Positions 1 to 8,113 of a stretch of 64,000 nt of DNA are shown in pieces. Each line of letters starts with the position of its first letter. Position 1 is the stretch's first letter. The notes under the pieces are model-generated. The model was not told the origin of the DNA and made no database searches. It worked only from the letters and a program-made list of their open reading frames with translations. Location of the stretch: contig NZ_CP102280.1 in NCBI RefSeq assembly GCF_025150085.1, positions 2,243,001 through 2,307,000 on the forward strand, written 5' to 3'. The stretch comes from Dorea longicatena (lineage in GTDB: Bacteria > Bacillota > Clostridia > Lachnospirales > Lachnospiraceae). The position numbers and the translations under genes are program-made.

Positions 1-116
1 TGTATCCGTAATATTTCACGTCCTCCTACAGTAGTTTTTTCCCATCCTTTCTCTTCTCCCTGTTTTTTCATCCATCTCTGAAATAAATCTTCTAATTCTT
101 TTTCTCTTTTAGTCAT
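1..116 (-). CDS. Partial unknown protein, N-terminus only
   Basis: An open frame starts with ATG at 116 and runs off the left edge, giving 38 readable residues. The start is preceded by a ribosome-site-like AGAGGT. The visible peptide is very rich in Lys and Glu (it begins MTKREKELEDLFQRW) and predicts a helical N-terminus. It follows punA by 58 bases on the same strand, so it may be the last gene of the nucleoside operon. I do not recognise the family. Confidence 0.5.
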   Translation of the reverse strand, partial: MTKREKELEDLFQRWMKKQGEEKGWEKTTVGGREILRI

Positions 117-174
117 GATGCTACCTCTATTTTTATAAACATCCAAGATCCATGAAACTAATCTCGTTAATCAG

Positions 175-987
175 TTAAATAGCAGCTATCACATCTGTCA
201 CAAGTTTTTCAAAATCTTTCGCTACGCGGTCCGCTGTCTCCTGAACTTCGGCGTGATTCAGTTTCGCATTGCTGACACCTGCCGCCATATTCGTAATGCA
301 GGAGATTCCACACACTTCCATTCCCATATGTCTTGCTGCCATGGCTTCGCAGGCGGTACTCATACCGACTGCATCTGCGCCCCAGCTTCTGACCATGCGG
401 ATTTCTGCCGGTGTCTCGTAGTTTGGTCCGGTCAGCTGCACGTATACGCCTTCCTGAAGTGGTATTCCACAGTCTTTGGCACTTTTACGGATGATATCCT
501 GCAGTTTTTTACTGTATACTTCACTCATATCCGGGAATCTGGTTCCGAGTTCTTCGATATTCGGTCCGATCAGCGGACTTGGTACTGCTGTCGTAATGTG
601 GTCTTTGATCAGCATAAAGTCACCCGGTCTGAATGATGGATTGACTCCGCCTGCCGCATTGGTCAGAAGGATCTTCTTTGCTCCCATCATCCCCATCAGT
701 CTGGTCGGAAGTACAACGTCCTGCATCGGGTAACCTTCATAATAATGTACCCTTCCCTGCATCAGTACAACCGGAACATCTTCCACATATCCGAATACAA
801 ACTGACCTTTATGCCCCTGAACAGTCGATACCGGAAAGTCTTCGATGTCTGTATATTTTACGATCTTTTCTATCTTGATCTTCTCGGCATAATCTCCGAG
901 GCCCGATCCTAAGATGACTGCTTTTTCTGGTTTGAAATCCGTCTTTTCTCTTATGCTTTTTAAACATTTTTCCAGCTTTTTATACAT
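175..987 (-). CDS. punA: Purine nucleoside phosphorylase (trimeric, inosine/guanosine type)
   Basis: It splits inosine, guanosine and their deoxy forms with phosphate into base and (deoxy)ribose-1-phosphate, a cytoplasmic salvage step. The 270 residues match the usual length of the trimeric PNP class. Visible marks are the phosphate-site GSGLG at about 27-31, QGHKGQF near 57, GPNYETPAE near 187 and the MSTACE stretch that follows. Its ATG overlaps the last codons of add (TATGTATAA), with AAGGATG as ribosome site, so the two are probably translationally coupled. Add makes inosine, the substrate used here. It is the fourth gene of udp-cdd-add-punA. Confidence 0.95.
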   Translation of the reverse strand: MYKKLEKCLKSIREKTDFKPEKAVILGSGLGDYAEKIKIEKIVKYTDIEDFPVSTVQGHKGQFVFGYVEDVPVVLMQGRVHYYEGYPMQDVVLPTRLMGMMGAKKILLTNAAGGVNPSFRPGDFMLIKDHITTAVPSPLIGPNIEELGTRFPDMSEVYSKKLQDIIRKSAKDCGIPLQEGVYVQLTGPNYETPAEIRMVRSWGADAVGMSTACEAMAARHMGMEVCGISCITNMAAGVSNAKLNHAEVQETADRVAKDFEKLVTDVIAAI

Positions 988-1948
988 ACTTCAACATCCT
1001 TTCTTTCACCGCATCATCTGCAAATGCCACATCCACTGCGTTCCGCATCATAAGATGAATCTCTTCATCGGTGATTCTATAATTCTTCTGGATGAATTCC
1101 AGTTCTTTTGTCAGTGTCGTATTGCTGACTGTACGGTTATCGGTATTTACTGTTACCTTTAATCCGGCATTCAGGAATTCCCGCATCGGATAGTTCTTTG
1201 TACTTTCCACTGCCTTGGTCTGCAGATTACTGATCGGACACATCTCGATACCGATACCCTTTTTCTGCAATTCTTTCTGCACATCTGCGTATCCTCTCAT
1301 TGCGATTCCATGTCCGATTCTTCCGGCTCCGGTTTCCACAGAATCAAGGATATTCTGTACACTTCCGCATTCACCGGCATGTAAGGTAAATGGCATGCCA
1401 AGTGCTTTCGTCTTTTTGAACAGTTCCATGAATTCTGACATTGGATACAGGCTTTCCGCCCCGGCAAGATCTGCCGCACACACGCCGTGTCCCAGATATT
1501 CTCTGGCAGTCCGCAGCATCCGGGCATTCTCTTCTTCACTGTGATGGCGCATCGCGCACGTGATCACTCCGTACTCTATGCCAAAATCGCGTTTTCCTTT
1601 TTCCAGTCCTGCAAGCAGTGCTTCGATCACTTTATTGCAGTTCATGTCCGGAGTCTCGGACAGAAGCGGAGCAAAACGGATCTCTGCATAGCATACATTT
1701 TCCTGTTTCATACTTTTTAATACATCATAACCGGCTTCTTTCAGTCCTGTCTCATCCATAATGCATTTGCCCGGAAGGTCGAATTTTTCCAAATATTCAT
1801 TCAGACTTCTGCAGTCTTCGGATACACTCAGCTCACTTTGTGATACTTCCCGTCCCAGCCTCTTTTCTATAAATCCACGGCTCAGCGACCCGTCCAGATG
1901 ACAATGCAGTTCTACTTTTGGTAGTGCTGTTAATTCTTCTGTTGTCAT
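980..1948 (-). CDS. add: Adenosine deaminase
   Basis: It deaminates adenosine and deoxyadenosine to (deoxy)inosine in the cytoplasm, using a zinc ion. The 322-residue chain has the zinc motif HCHLDGS at residues 15-21, the HAGE motif near 190, GHG shortly after and the late NTDN motif holding the metal-binding Asp. The length is normal for bacterial Add. The nearest GGAGG lies about 16 bases before the ATG, which is rather far, but the start agrees with the family. It overlaps punA by 8 bases and follows cdd by 88 bases. Confidence 0.95.
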   Translation of the reverse strand: MTTEELTALPKVELHCHLDGSLSRGFIEKRLGREVSQSELSVSEDCRSLNEYLEKFDLPGKCIMDETGLKEAGYDVLKSMKQENVCYAEIRFAPLLSETPDMNCNKVIEALLAGLEKGKRDFGIEYGVITCAMRHHSEEENARMLRTAREYLGHGVCAADLAGAESLYPMSEFMELFKKTKALGMPFTLHAGECGSVQNILDSVETGAGRIGHGIAMRGYADVQKELQKKGIGIEMCPISNLQTKAVESTKNYPMREFLNAGLKVTVNTDNRTVSNTTLTKELEFIQKNYRITDEEIHLMMRNAVDVAFADDAVKERMLKYV

Positions 1949-2036
1949 ATTGCTTTTATCATTTCCTCCATTTTACATTCTTCATTTTTCTTCTATTTCA
2001 ACATTCCACTTTTTTCCTGAATATTGCCTTTCCCCC

Positions 2037-2489
2037 TTATACGGTCTTCTTTTCTTTCAGATTTCCAGGTCCGAAGCCCAACGGCAATAACTCCTTCAAC
2101 GTATAGATATCATAATGTTCTACATCCGTTGCAAGAATGATCTGAAATTCTTCCGGATCACAGAATTCCATCATCACCTGTCTGCACACTCCGCACGGCG
2201 GTGCATATTCTGTCAGGACTCCGTTCTTTCCTCCTACGATACAGATTGCATCGAATTCCTTCACGCCTTCACTTACCGCCTTGAAAAATGCCGTTCTTTC
2301 TGCACAGTTTGTCGGTGTGTATGCCGCATTTTCAATATTACATCCGGTATAAACCGTTCCATTTTTTGCCAGCAGTGCTGCCCCGACCTTGAAGCCGGAG
2401 TACGGTGTATAAGAATATTTCAACTGTTCTATCGCCGTCTCAATCAACTGACTTGTATGATATGTTTTGCTTTGTTCTGTCTTCCCCAT
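2037..2489 (-). CDS. cdd: Cytidine deaminase
   Basis: It converts cytidine and deoxycytidine to (deoxy)uridine. The 150-residue chain is the short tetrameric class. It carries the zinc-binding NCAERTA with the catalytic Glu, and the second zinc motif PPCGVCRQV. The substrate-binding segment FKVGAALL is also present. Uridine made here is the substrate of the nucleoside phosphorylase encoded 71 bases upstream. The ribosome site is a modest GGGGAA. Confidence 0.95.
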   Translation of the reverse strand: MGKTEQSKTYHTSQLIETAIEQLKYSYTPYSGFKVGAALLAKNGTVYTGCNIENAAYTPTNCAERTAFFKAVSEGVKEFDAICIVGGKNGVLTEYAPPCGVCRQVMMEFCDPEEFQIILATDVEHYDIYTLKELLPLGFGPGNLKEKKTV

Positions 2490-2560
2490 CTTGTTTCCCC
2501 GCTTTTATATTCGTATTCCATTTCTGGTAATCAGTATTATACATGATTTTCCGAATGATT

Positions 2561-3346
2561 CTACTTATTTTTTTCATTATCCTGCCGGATCAGATTCCGG
2601 ACTGCCCCGACCGCTGTCCTAACTGCCATATCAGTATCATGTACCACCGGATTTTCCAGTCCGAGTTTCTCTCTTTCCTGATTTGCCATAACAAGAAAGC
2701 ATGCACCTGCTCTGACACGTAATTTACCGGCCACGATGAACAATGCCGCTGATTCCATCTCGGAAGCCAGACATCCCATCTTCTTCCAGGCCTCCCATTT
2801 GTTCAGCAGCTCATAGCCGACAGGCATTGCTTCCGGTTCATGCTGTCCGTAGAATGCATCCTTTGACTGTACCACTCCTGTATGCCAGGTGCAGCCATCT
2901 TCTTTTGCAGCCTGCACCAGTGCATTCGTTACTTCCAGATTGGCAACTGCCGGATATTCGATCGGTGCATATTCTTTACTTGTCCCTTCCATGCGGATCG
3001 AACCGGTCGCGATCACGATATCGCCGCTTTTTACTTCCGGCTGCATTCCACCGCAGGTTCCGATCCTGACAAATGTATCTGCCCCGCAGCGTACCAGTTC
3101 TTCCATTGCGATTGCTGCCGACGGTCCTCCGATTCCGGTCGACGTCACACTGACTTTTTCCCCGTCCAGCATTCCGGTATAAGTGGTGAATTCCCGGTTG
3201 CTTGCAACCAGCACCGGATCATCCAGATACGCAGCAATCTTTTCGCATCTGCCCGGATCTCCCGGCATGATCACATAACGTCCGACTTCACCTTTTGCAA
3301 CCTGAATGTGATACTGTCTGCTTGCATCTTCTGAATAGTTTTTCAT
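2561..3346 (-). CDS. udp: Uridine phosphorylase-type nucleoside phosphorylase
   Basis: A 261-residue member of the hexameric PNP/UDP superfamily. It opens with the ligand-binding [12 protein letters not shown] and later has the phosphate-site STGIGGPS and ESAALF segments. The best call is uridine phosphorylase, because it sits directly upstream of cytidine deaminase in a pyrimidine/purine salvage operon, but exact specificity (uridine or a broader set) cannot be read from the sequence. A good AAGGAAGG ribosome site precedes the ATG. It is the first gene of the operon; the leader upstream carries two copies of a dispersed repeat. Confidence 0.88.
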   Translation of the reverse strand: MKNYSEDASRQYHIQVAKGEVGRYVIMPGDPGRCEKIAAYLDDPVLVASNREFTTYTGMLDGEKVSVTSTGIGGPSAAIAMEELVRCGADTFVRIGTCGGMQPEVKSGDIVIATGSIRMEGTSKEYAPIEYPAVANLEVTNALVQAAKEDGCTWHTGVVQSKDAFYGQHEPEAMPVGYELLNKWEAWKKMGCLASEMESAALFIVAGKLRVRAGACFLVMANQEREKLGLENPVVHDTDMAVRTAVGAVRNLIRQDNEKNK

Positions 3347-3456
3347 ACCGATCCTTCCTTTCTGTACATTCTTATCTTACCATTATTTTACCACAATTCA
3401 TATCAAAACGTTTTATATTCTGACTTTTTCACAAAAAGCTTTCAAATATAACCGTA

Positions 3457-3502
3457 TCTGCAAGACCTGCCACTGGCAATTTCTTTCAAACACATGGTAA
3501 TA
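3457..3502. repeat. Dispersed intergenic repeat, copy A
   Basis: This unit has the core CCTGCCACTGGCA followed by a T/C-rich stretch and ATGGTAATA. It is a direct neighbour of copy B with a spacing of about 46 bases. Related copies lie at 12455-12502 and 23043-23080. The core TGCCACTGGCA is an imperfect palindrome. The function is unknown. Confidence 0.7.
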
Positions 3503-3503
3503 C

Positions 3504-3548
3504 AGAAAACTTGCCACTGGCAACTTTTCTTGCATACTATGGTATAAA
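3504..3548. repeat. Dispersed intergenic repeat, copy B
   Basis: This is the second tandem unit, with the core ACTTGCCACTGGCAACTT, then CTTGCATACTATGGTATAA. It abuts the terminator of the inositol operon. It matches copy A along its whole length, so the two probably arose by tandem duplication. Confidence 0.7.
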
Positions 3549-3595
3549 AAAGCCAATGAGGACAGAAAAAATATATTTTTCACGTCCACACTGGC
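3546..3595 (-). terminator. Rho-independent terminator of the inositol/transporter operon
   Basis: On the minus strand GCCAGTGTGGAC (3595-3584) pairs with GTCCTCATTGGC (3563-3552), with an inner A/T stem, followed by six T residues. It lies 32 bases past the stop of the cytidylate-kinase-like gene. Confidence 0.8.
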
Positions 3596-3626
3596 TCATC
3601 TTTTTTATGTCTGCTTTTTTATTTCT

Positions 3627-4232
3627 TTATTCACTTTGTACTTTCTCGATATAATCTATGATCAGATCTGCCGCATCTTCCAGGTCGATCTTACCGGTAT
3701 TGATCATCAGATCATAATTCAATGGATCGCCCCATGTCCTGCCGGTATAATAATTATAATATCTCTGTCTGGATACATCTTCTTTATCCATCTCTTTCAG
3801 GGAAATGCCCTCGTATGCTTCTTTACTTCTTTTTTCTCTAAATGCATCGTCTGCATAAATGAAGATATGATAACAGTCCGGTGTATCTGCAAGTACTGCA
3901 TCTGCACAGCGTCCCAGGAATACTCCTCCGAATTTATCTGCAAGTCTGTGGATCAGTGCTGCCTGCTCTTTATACATCTTATTATAGTCCGGGATGACAT
4001 CGCTTCCGATTCCAAGTCCGCCGAAGAAACCGCTGTGACTGCCCGGCACCTTATATGCTTCTTCCAGAATGCTTTCCACATCCAGATCACCATTTCCGAT
4101 TTTCTCTGCTGCCAGATATACGATCTGTCTGTCATAACAGCGCACCTGCATCTTCTTTGCAAGAATCTCTGCAACTTCTCTTCCGCCGCTTCCGTATTGG
4201 CGGCTGATGGTAACAATCGTATGTTCTCTCAT
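3627..4232 (-). CDS. Cytidylate kinase-like family protein
   Basis: A P-loop nucleotide-kinase-fold protein of about 201 residues. The N-terminus TIVTISRQYGSGGREVA holds the variant Walker A (GSGGREVA) typical of the cytidylate-kinase-like family that is distinct from true Cmk. FLGRCAD near the middle and the Arg-rich lid segment are also seen. I place the start at ATG 4232, which has AAAGGAG nine bases upstream, not at the in-frame ATG eight codons earlier. It begins one base after the stop codon of the GPH transporter, so they are co-translated. The substrate is unknown, and its role in an inositol/sugar operon is unclear. Confidence 0.8.
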   Translation of the reverse strand: MREHTIVTISRQYGSGGREVAEILAKKMQVRCYDRQIVYLAAEKIGNGDLDVESILEEAYKVPGSHSGFFGGLGIGSDVIPDYNKMYKEQAALIHRLADKFGGVFLGRCADAVLADTPDCYHIFIYADDAFREKRSKEAYEGISLKEMDKEDVSRQRYYNYYTGRTWGDPLNYDLMINTGKIDLEDAADLIIDYIEKVQSE

Positions 4233-4233
4233 T

Positions 4234-5649
4234 TTACAGTTCTCCTTTCGCTTCACGTTCGATCAGTTCTTTCATGATATCCGGATACTGTTTATCCAGA
4301 TGATAGAACAGAAGTACTACAAGCACACCACCTGCAACGATCAATGGACCGCCTTTGTAAATGTTCACAATCATATGTAATGCACTGTCCGGCTGAGTGA
4401 CACTTCCGGCCGCCGTACTGATGTATCCACCCATAGAAAGAAGTCCTGTCATAACTGCAGATGCCACACCGGCACCGACTTTCGTTCCGATCGAACCACC
4501 GGCAAAGATCAGACTTTCCTGACGTACATGTGTCTTCCACTGTCCGAATTCTACTACATCACCAATCATACCGAATACAACTGCATTCAGTGGAGCAAGG
4601 CCGACTGCTCTTGCAACACAACTCATCACCATCCATGGAATGCTGTATGGATTCAGGAAGTATAACAGATGACCCACCAGGGCAATGATACTTCCAGCCA
4701 GAGCAATGTTTCGCTTTCCGAACTTACGGATCAACGGTGCACATAAGAAAATACATACAACCAGTGTCAGAATTTCTGTCAGATACAGTGCACTGTAAAG
4801 CCATGTATCATTGTGGAAAATGTATTTGCAATAATATGGTAAGATCGTTCCTGATACGCTAAATGACACACTCTGGAACATCCAAAGTAATAATACAGCC
4901 CAGAAATACTGGTTGGTAAGAAGAAGTTTTAACCCTTTCTTTACCGGAACCTTTTCCGCCTTATCCTGTCCTGCGATCACAACAGTCTCTTTGCAGTTTA
5001 TAAAGCAGATCAGAAGTAAGATCAGGGCGATGACTGCCCATACCGTCATCGTCTTTACCCATGCTGCCTGGTCATTACCGAATAGTTTAACCAGCGGAGT
5101 GGTACAGGTAACGGCAATAATCTTACCGAGCGGTGATAATCCCATTCGTACTACACTTAACATATCTCTTTCGGATGATACACGTGTCATCATGGCCGAC
5201 AGACTTCCGTATGGAAGATTGATTGCTGTATAACATACAGTTGTACAGAAGTTATAAGTTACAAAAATATAGATCGACTGAACCACTCCCATCGTATGCG
5301 GTACAGTAAATAACAGGATCGCAGACAGCGCATATGGTACACTCATCCACAAGATCCATGGTCTTGATTTTCCCCATTTGGAATTGGTCTTTTCTACGAT
5401 GATTCCCATGATCATATCGGAAAATCCATCGAAGAATCTGGATAACAGCATGATCAGACCTACGGTTGCTGCTGCCACTCCTACATAGTCTGTATAAAAT
5501 AATGTCAGAAGTGTTCCGACCATACCGAATACTACATTACATGCCACGTCGCCTCCGGCATAAGATAATCTGACCGGCCATGACAGTTTTCCGTTTGCTG
5601 CATTGTTCGCCTTTTTTTCTTCCACGTCTCTTCTCTCCTTTTCCTCCAT
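4234..5649 (-). CDS. GPH-family sugar:cation symporter (MFS)
   Basis: A 471-residue integral membrane protein with about twelve hydrophobic segments. The motif DGFSDMIMGIIVEKTNSKWGK is typical of the glycoside-pentoside-hexuronide:cation symporters (MelB/XynB type). It is expected to import a sugar or cyclitol with Na+ or H+. It lies downstream of iolG and iolE, which makes myo-inositol or an inositol derivative a plausible substrate. This is inference from position, because GPH sequences do not reveal substrate. The ribosome site AAAGGAAG supports the annotated ATG. Confidence 0.85.
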   Translation of the reverse strand: MEEKERRDVEEKKANNAANGKLSWPVRLSYAGGDVACNVVFGMVGTLLTLFYTDYVGVAAATVGLIMLLSRFFDGFSDMIMGIIVEKTNSKWGKSRPWILWMSVPYALSAILLFTVPHTMGVVQSIYIFVTYNFCTTVCYTAINLPYGSLSAMMTRVSSERDMLSVVRMGLSPLGKIIAVTCTTPLVKLFGNDQAAWVKTMTVWAVIALILLLICFINCKETVVIAGQDKAEKVPVKKGLKLLLTNQYFWAVLLLWMFQSVSFSVSGTILPYYCKYIFHNDTWLYSALYLTEILTLVVCIFLCAPLIRKFGKRNIALAGSIIALVGHLLYFLNPYSIPWMVMSCVARAVGLAPLNAVVFGMIGDVVEFGQWKTHVRQESLIFAGGSIGTKVGAGVASAVMTGLLSMGGYISTAAGSVTQPDSALHMIVNIYKGGPLIVAGGVLVVLLFYHLDKQYPDIMKELIEREAKGEL

Positions 5650-5696
5650 AAAATGACTTCCTTTTCCGGTTCATTTCATGTCTCTCTTGATATGCG

Positions 5697-5731
5697 AAAA
5701 GATCTGTAAATTCATGCTTCACAGATCTTTT
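5697..5731. terminator. Hairpin between iolG and the GPH transporter
   Basis: Two 11-base arms, AAAAGATCTGT and ACAGATCTTTT, form a perfect stem with a 13-base loop. The plus strand has a clear T tract after it, but the minus strand (the direction of transcription here) has only TTTTC. It may act as a partial terminator that lowers transporter expression relative to iolEG. Confidence 0.6.
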
Positions 5732-5759
5732 CTTTTTTATGCCTTATACTACTTATATT

Positions 5760-6773
5760 CTAGACTGTGATCTCAGATATTTTAACCGGACGGTGTTCTT
5801 CCAGAGATTTCTTAGCTGCAAGTCCCATCAGTACCGGCTGCAGTCCGTCCATAACGCCAAGCGGTGTGTCTGTATCATTTTCGATTGCTTCAATGAAGCA
5901 CTTGATCTCTTTTGCATAAGCTGCCATGTAACGCTCCAGGAAGAAATATAATGGTTTCTCACCTGTTACGCCATCTGCATTGCTGATGACTGCGGATGAT
6001 GTAGAGTCATTGGATACGGCAACCATTCCTTTGGATCCGAATACTTCGGCTCTCTGGTCATATCCGTAAGCTGCTTTTCTGGAGTTATCGATCACTGCGA
6101 TCGCACCATTTTCCATCTTCAGTGTGATGACTGCCGTATCTACATCTCCGGCTTCTCCGATTGCAGGGTCTACCAGTACGGCTGCCTCTACGTATACTTC
6201 TGTTGCATTGCATCCTGCAAGGAAACGTACCATATCAAAATCATGGATTGTCATGTCAAGGAAGATTCCTCCGGATACTTTTACATAGTCTGCACATGGC
6301 GGCTCCGGATCTCTGGATGTGATCTTGATGATATGTGTATCTCCGATCTTTCCGTCTGCTACTGCTTTCTGTACTGCTTCAAAGTTATGGTCAAATCTTC
6401 TGTTGAATCCAACCTGGTATTTTACATTGCTGTCTTTTAATGCATCGATGACTTCTTTGATCTTTGCTACATCATGATCGATTGGTTTCTCACAGAATAC
6501 ATGCTTTCCAGCTTTGATTGCCTCTACCGAAATTGGTGAATGTGTATCTGTGGATGAGCAGATCAGCACTGCATCGATCTCCGGGTCTGCAAGGATTTCT
6601 TTATAATCCTTTGTAACTGCTTCTACGCCCATGTCTTTTGCCCATTTTGCAGTCTCATCATTCATGAATGGGTCTGCAAGCATCTTGACTTTTGCATCCT
6701 TTACCTGTGTGCAGATACTTTCTACATGTACTTTTCCGATTCTTCCTGCTCCGATAATTCCTACGTTAACCAT
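5760..6773 (-). CDS. iolG: Inositol 2-dehydrogenase (Gfo/Idh/MocA family)
   Basis: It oxidises myo-inositol to 2-keto-myo-inositol with NAD+. The 337-residue chain starts with the Rossmann motif VGIIGAGRIGKVH and has the EKPID motif with the catalytic Lys near residue 96. Later come the substrate-side segment GGIFLDMTIHDFDMVRFL with the expected Asp and His. Position directly after iolE supports inositol over other sugar acids. Related dehydrogenases for scyllo-inositol or other cyclitols cannot be excluded. The ribosome site is AAAGGAG. The gap to iolE is 128 bases. Confidence 0.87.
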   Translation of the reverse strand: MVNVGIIGAGRIGKVHVESICTQVKDAKVKMLADPFMNDETAKWAKDMGVEAVTKDYKEILADPEIDAVLICSSTDTHSPISVEAIKAGKHVFCEKPIDHDVAKIKEVIDALKDSNVKYQVGFNRRFDHNFEAVQKAVADGKIGDTHIIKITSRDPEPPCADYVKVSGGIFLDMTIHDFDMVRFLAGCNATEVYVEAAVLVDPAIGEAGDVDTAVITLKMENGAIAVIDNSRKAAYGYDQRAEVFGSKGMVAVSNDSTSSAVISNADGVTGEKPLYFFLERYMAAYAKEIKCFIEAIENDTDTPLGVMDGLQPVLMGLAAKKSLEEHRPVKISEITV

Positions 6774-6901
6774 TTTTTCTTCTCCTTTTCGCGTTTATAA
6801 TCTTTTTATTTCTATATTTTTGTTCAGTTCCGTTTTTATCCCTTTGGAAAATCTCCCGGTATTTTTCCTGGATGATTTTGTCTGCAGATTGTATTTTTCT
6901 T

Positions 6902-7801
6902 CTATAATCCTGTCTTTTCAGAAATGAACTTTCTTGCTTTCAGTGCATATTCCAGTGGATTGGCTTTTGCCGGATCCTGTTCTGCCTCTACTACCATGTA
7001 TCCGGTATATCCTGATTCTTCCAGAACTTTGAAAATTGGATCAAAATCAATATCGCCGTCTCCAGGTACTGTGAACGTTCCCATTCTGACTCCGTCTAAG
7101 AAACTTAATTCTTCTTTCTTTACTTTCTCTACCATGTCTTTTCTGATGTCTTTCAGATGTACATGTTTGATTCTGTCTGCGTATTTCTTCACCATTTCCA
7201 GTGGGTCTTCTCCACAGTATGCGAAATGTCCGGTATCGAATAAGAGACTTACATATTCCGGATCCGTATTGTCCATCATGCGCTCTACTTCATCTGCATT
7301 CTGTACAACCGTTCCCATATGATGATGGAAGGTAAGTGCAATTCCGTATTCCTCTTTTGCGATCTTTCCAAGCTTGTTCATTCCGTCACAGAATATCTTC
7401 CACTCTTCATCATTCATCACATATTTGTGTCCGAAGATCGGTGTATCAAGCATGCCCTGTACGCTGTAGCTCTGCTCGGAAGCTCCGATCACTTTTGCTC
7501 CCATTTCTTTTAAGTATGCAAGCTGTGCACGGAACTCTTTTTCTACTTCTTCGAATGGCTTTGTGATCAGGAATGCTGAGAACCACTGGTTGCAGATCTC
7601 TACACCTCGAAGATCCAGTGCATGTTTCAGGACTTTCGTATCTTTTGGATATTTGTTGCCGACTTCCGATCCTGTGAATCCTGCAAGTGCCATCTCGCTT
7701 ACGCACTGTTCAAATGTATTCTCACTTCCAAGGTCCGGCATGTCGTCATTGGTCCATGCGATTGGTGCGATTCCAAGTTTTACTTTCTTTTTGTCAAACA
7801 T
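6902..7801 (-). CDS. iolE: Inosose dehydratase (IolE)
   Basis: It dehydrates 2-keto-myo-inositol to a trione (3D-trihydroxycyclohexane-1,2-dione). The 299-residue chain has the xylose-isomerase-like TIM barrel fold. It starts with the IolE signature LGIAPIAWTNDDMPDLG, then TFEQCVSEMALAGFTGSEVG. The metal-binding Glu/Asp/His residues appear in TFHHHMGTVV, DTGHFAYCG and HVHLKD. The ribosome site is AGAGGT. Other catabolic steps (iolD, iolB, iolC, iolJ) are not in this window, so the pathway is incomplete here. Confidence 0.92.
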   Translation of the reverse strand: MFDKKKVKLGIAPIAWTNDDMPDLGSENTFEQCVSEMALAGFTGSEVGNKYPKDTKVLKHALDLRGVEICNQWFSAFLITKPFEEVEKEFRAQLAYLKEMGAKVIGASEQSYSVQGMLDTPIFGHKYVMNDEEWKIFCDGMNKLGKIAKEEYGIALTFHHHMGTVVQNADEVERMMDNTDPEYVSLLFDTGHFAYCGEDPLEMVKKYADRIKHVHLKDIRKDMVEKVKKEELSFLDGVRMGTFTVPGDGDIDFDPIFKVLEESGYTGYMVVEAEQDPAKANPLEYALKARKFISEKTGL

Positions 7802-7944
7802 TTTTCTTACCTCTTTCTTTATGATGTTTTTTCTATGTCTTTCATGTTTTTCTTTGTAACTATATAATACTAAGGATCCGCCTGTTCCGGCATTGGGAGA
7901 ATCTTTTGAAATGTGTACTTTATTTTTAGATGGTATTTTTCTGA

Positions 7945-7998
7945 TTTTTGTGTCTTTTTTTCAGGTATTGCTTTCCACACTTTTTGTGTCTTTTTTTT
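7945..7998. promoter_or_regulatory. Direct repeats in the iolE upstream region (candidate activator sites)
   Basis: The gap 7802-8113 is very T-rich on the plus strand. Two copies of TTTTTGTGTCTTTTTTT lie at 7945-7961 and 7981-7997, 36 bases apart, upstream of iolE. A weaker copy follows near 8018. Paired direct repeats are what AraC/YesN-type regulators bind, and a YesN-type regulator is encoded next door. Binding is inference. Confidence 0.4.
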
Positions 7999-8050
7999 GG
8001 GTTTTATTTTTTGATTTTTCTTTGTGCTTTCTTTTTTGCCAGGTATTTGC

Positions 8051-8109
8051 ACGCAAAAAAAGATACAGTTGCTTTTTCCTTTACATATAGAAAAACAACT
8101 GTATCTTTT
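8051..8109 (-). terminator. Rho-independent terminator after the YesN-type regulator gene
   Basis: On the minus strand AAAAGATACAGTTG (8109-8096) pairs with CAACTGTATCTTTT (8071-8058), and an inner TTTTTC/GAAAAA stem extends it. Seven T residues follow. The stem starts within five bases of the stop codon. It separates the sensing genes from iolE. Confidence 0.9.
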
Positions 8110-8113
8110 ATTT

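Noticed and set aside
253..878. Plus-strand open frames over punA
   Set aside because: They are antisense shadows of a clear purine nucleoside phosphorylase gene, lack ribosome sites and encode Cys/His-rich, non-protein-like sequence.
7870..8052. A Lys-rich 60-residue minus-strand frame upstream of iolE
   Set aside because: It is low-complexity translation of the A-rich leader, has no ribosome site and overlaps the direct repeats.
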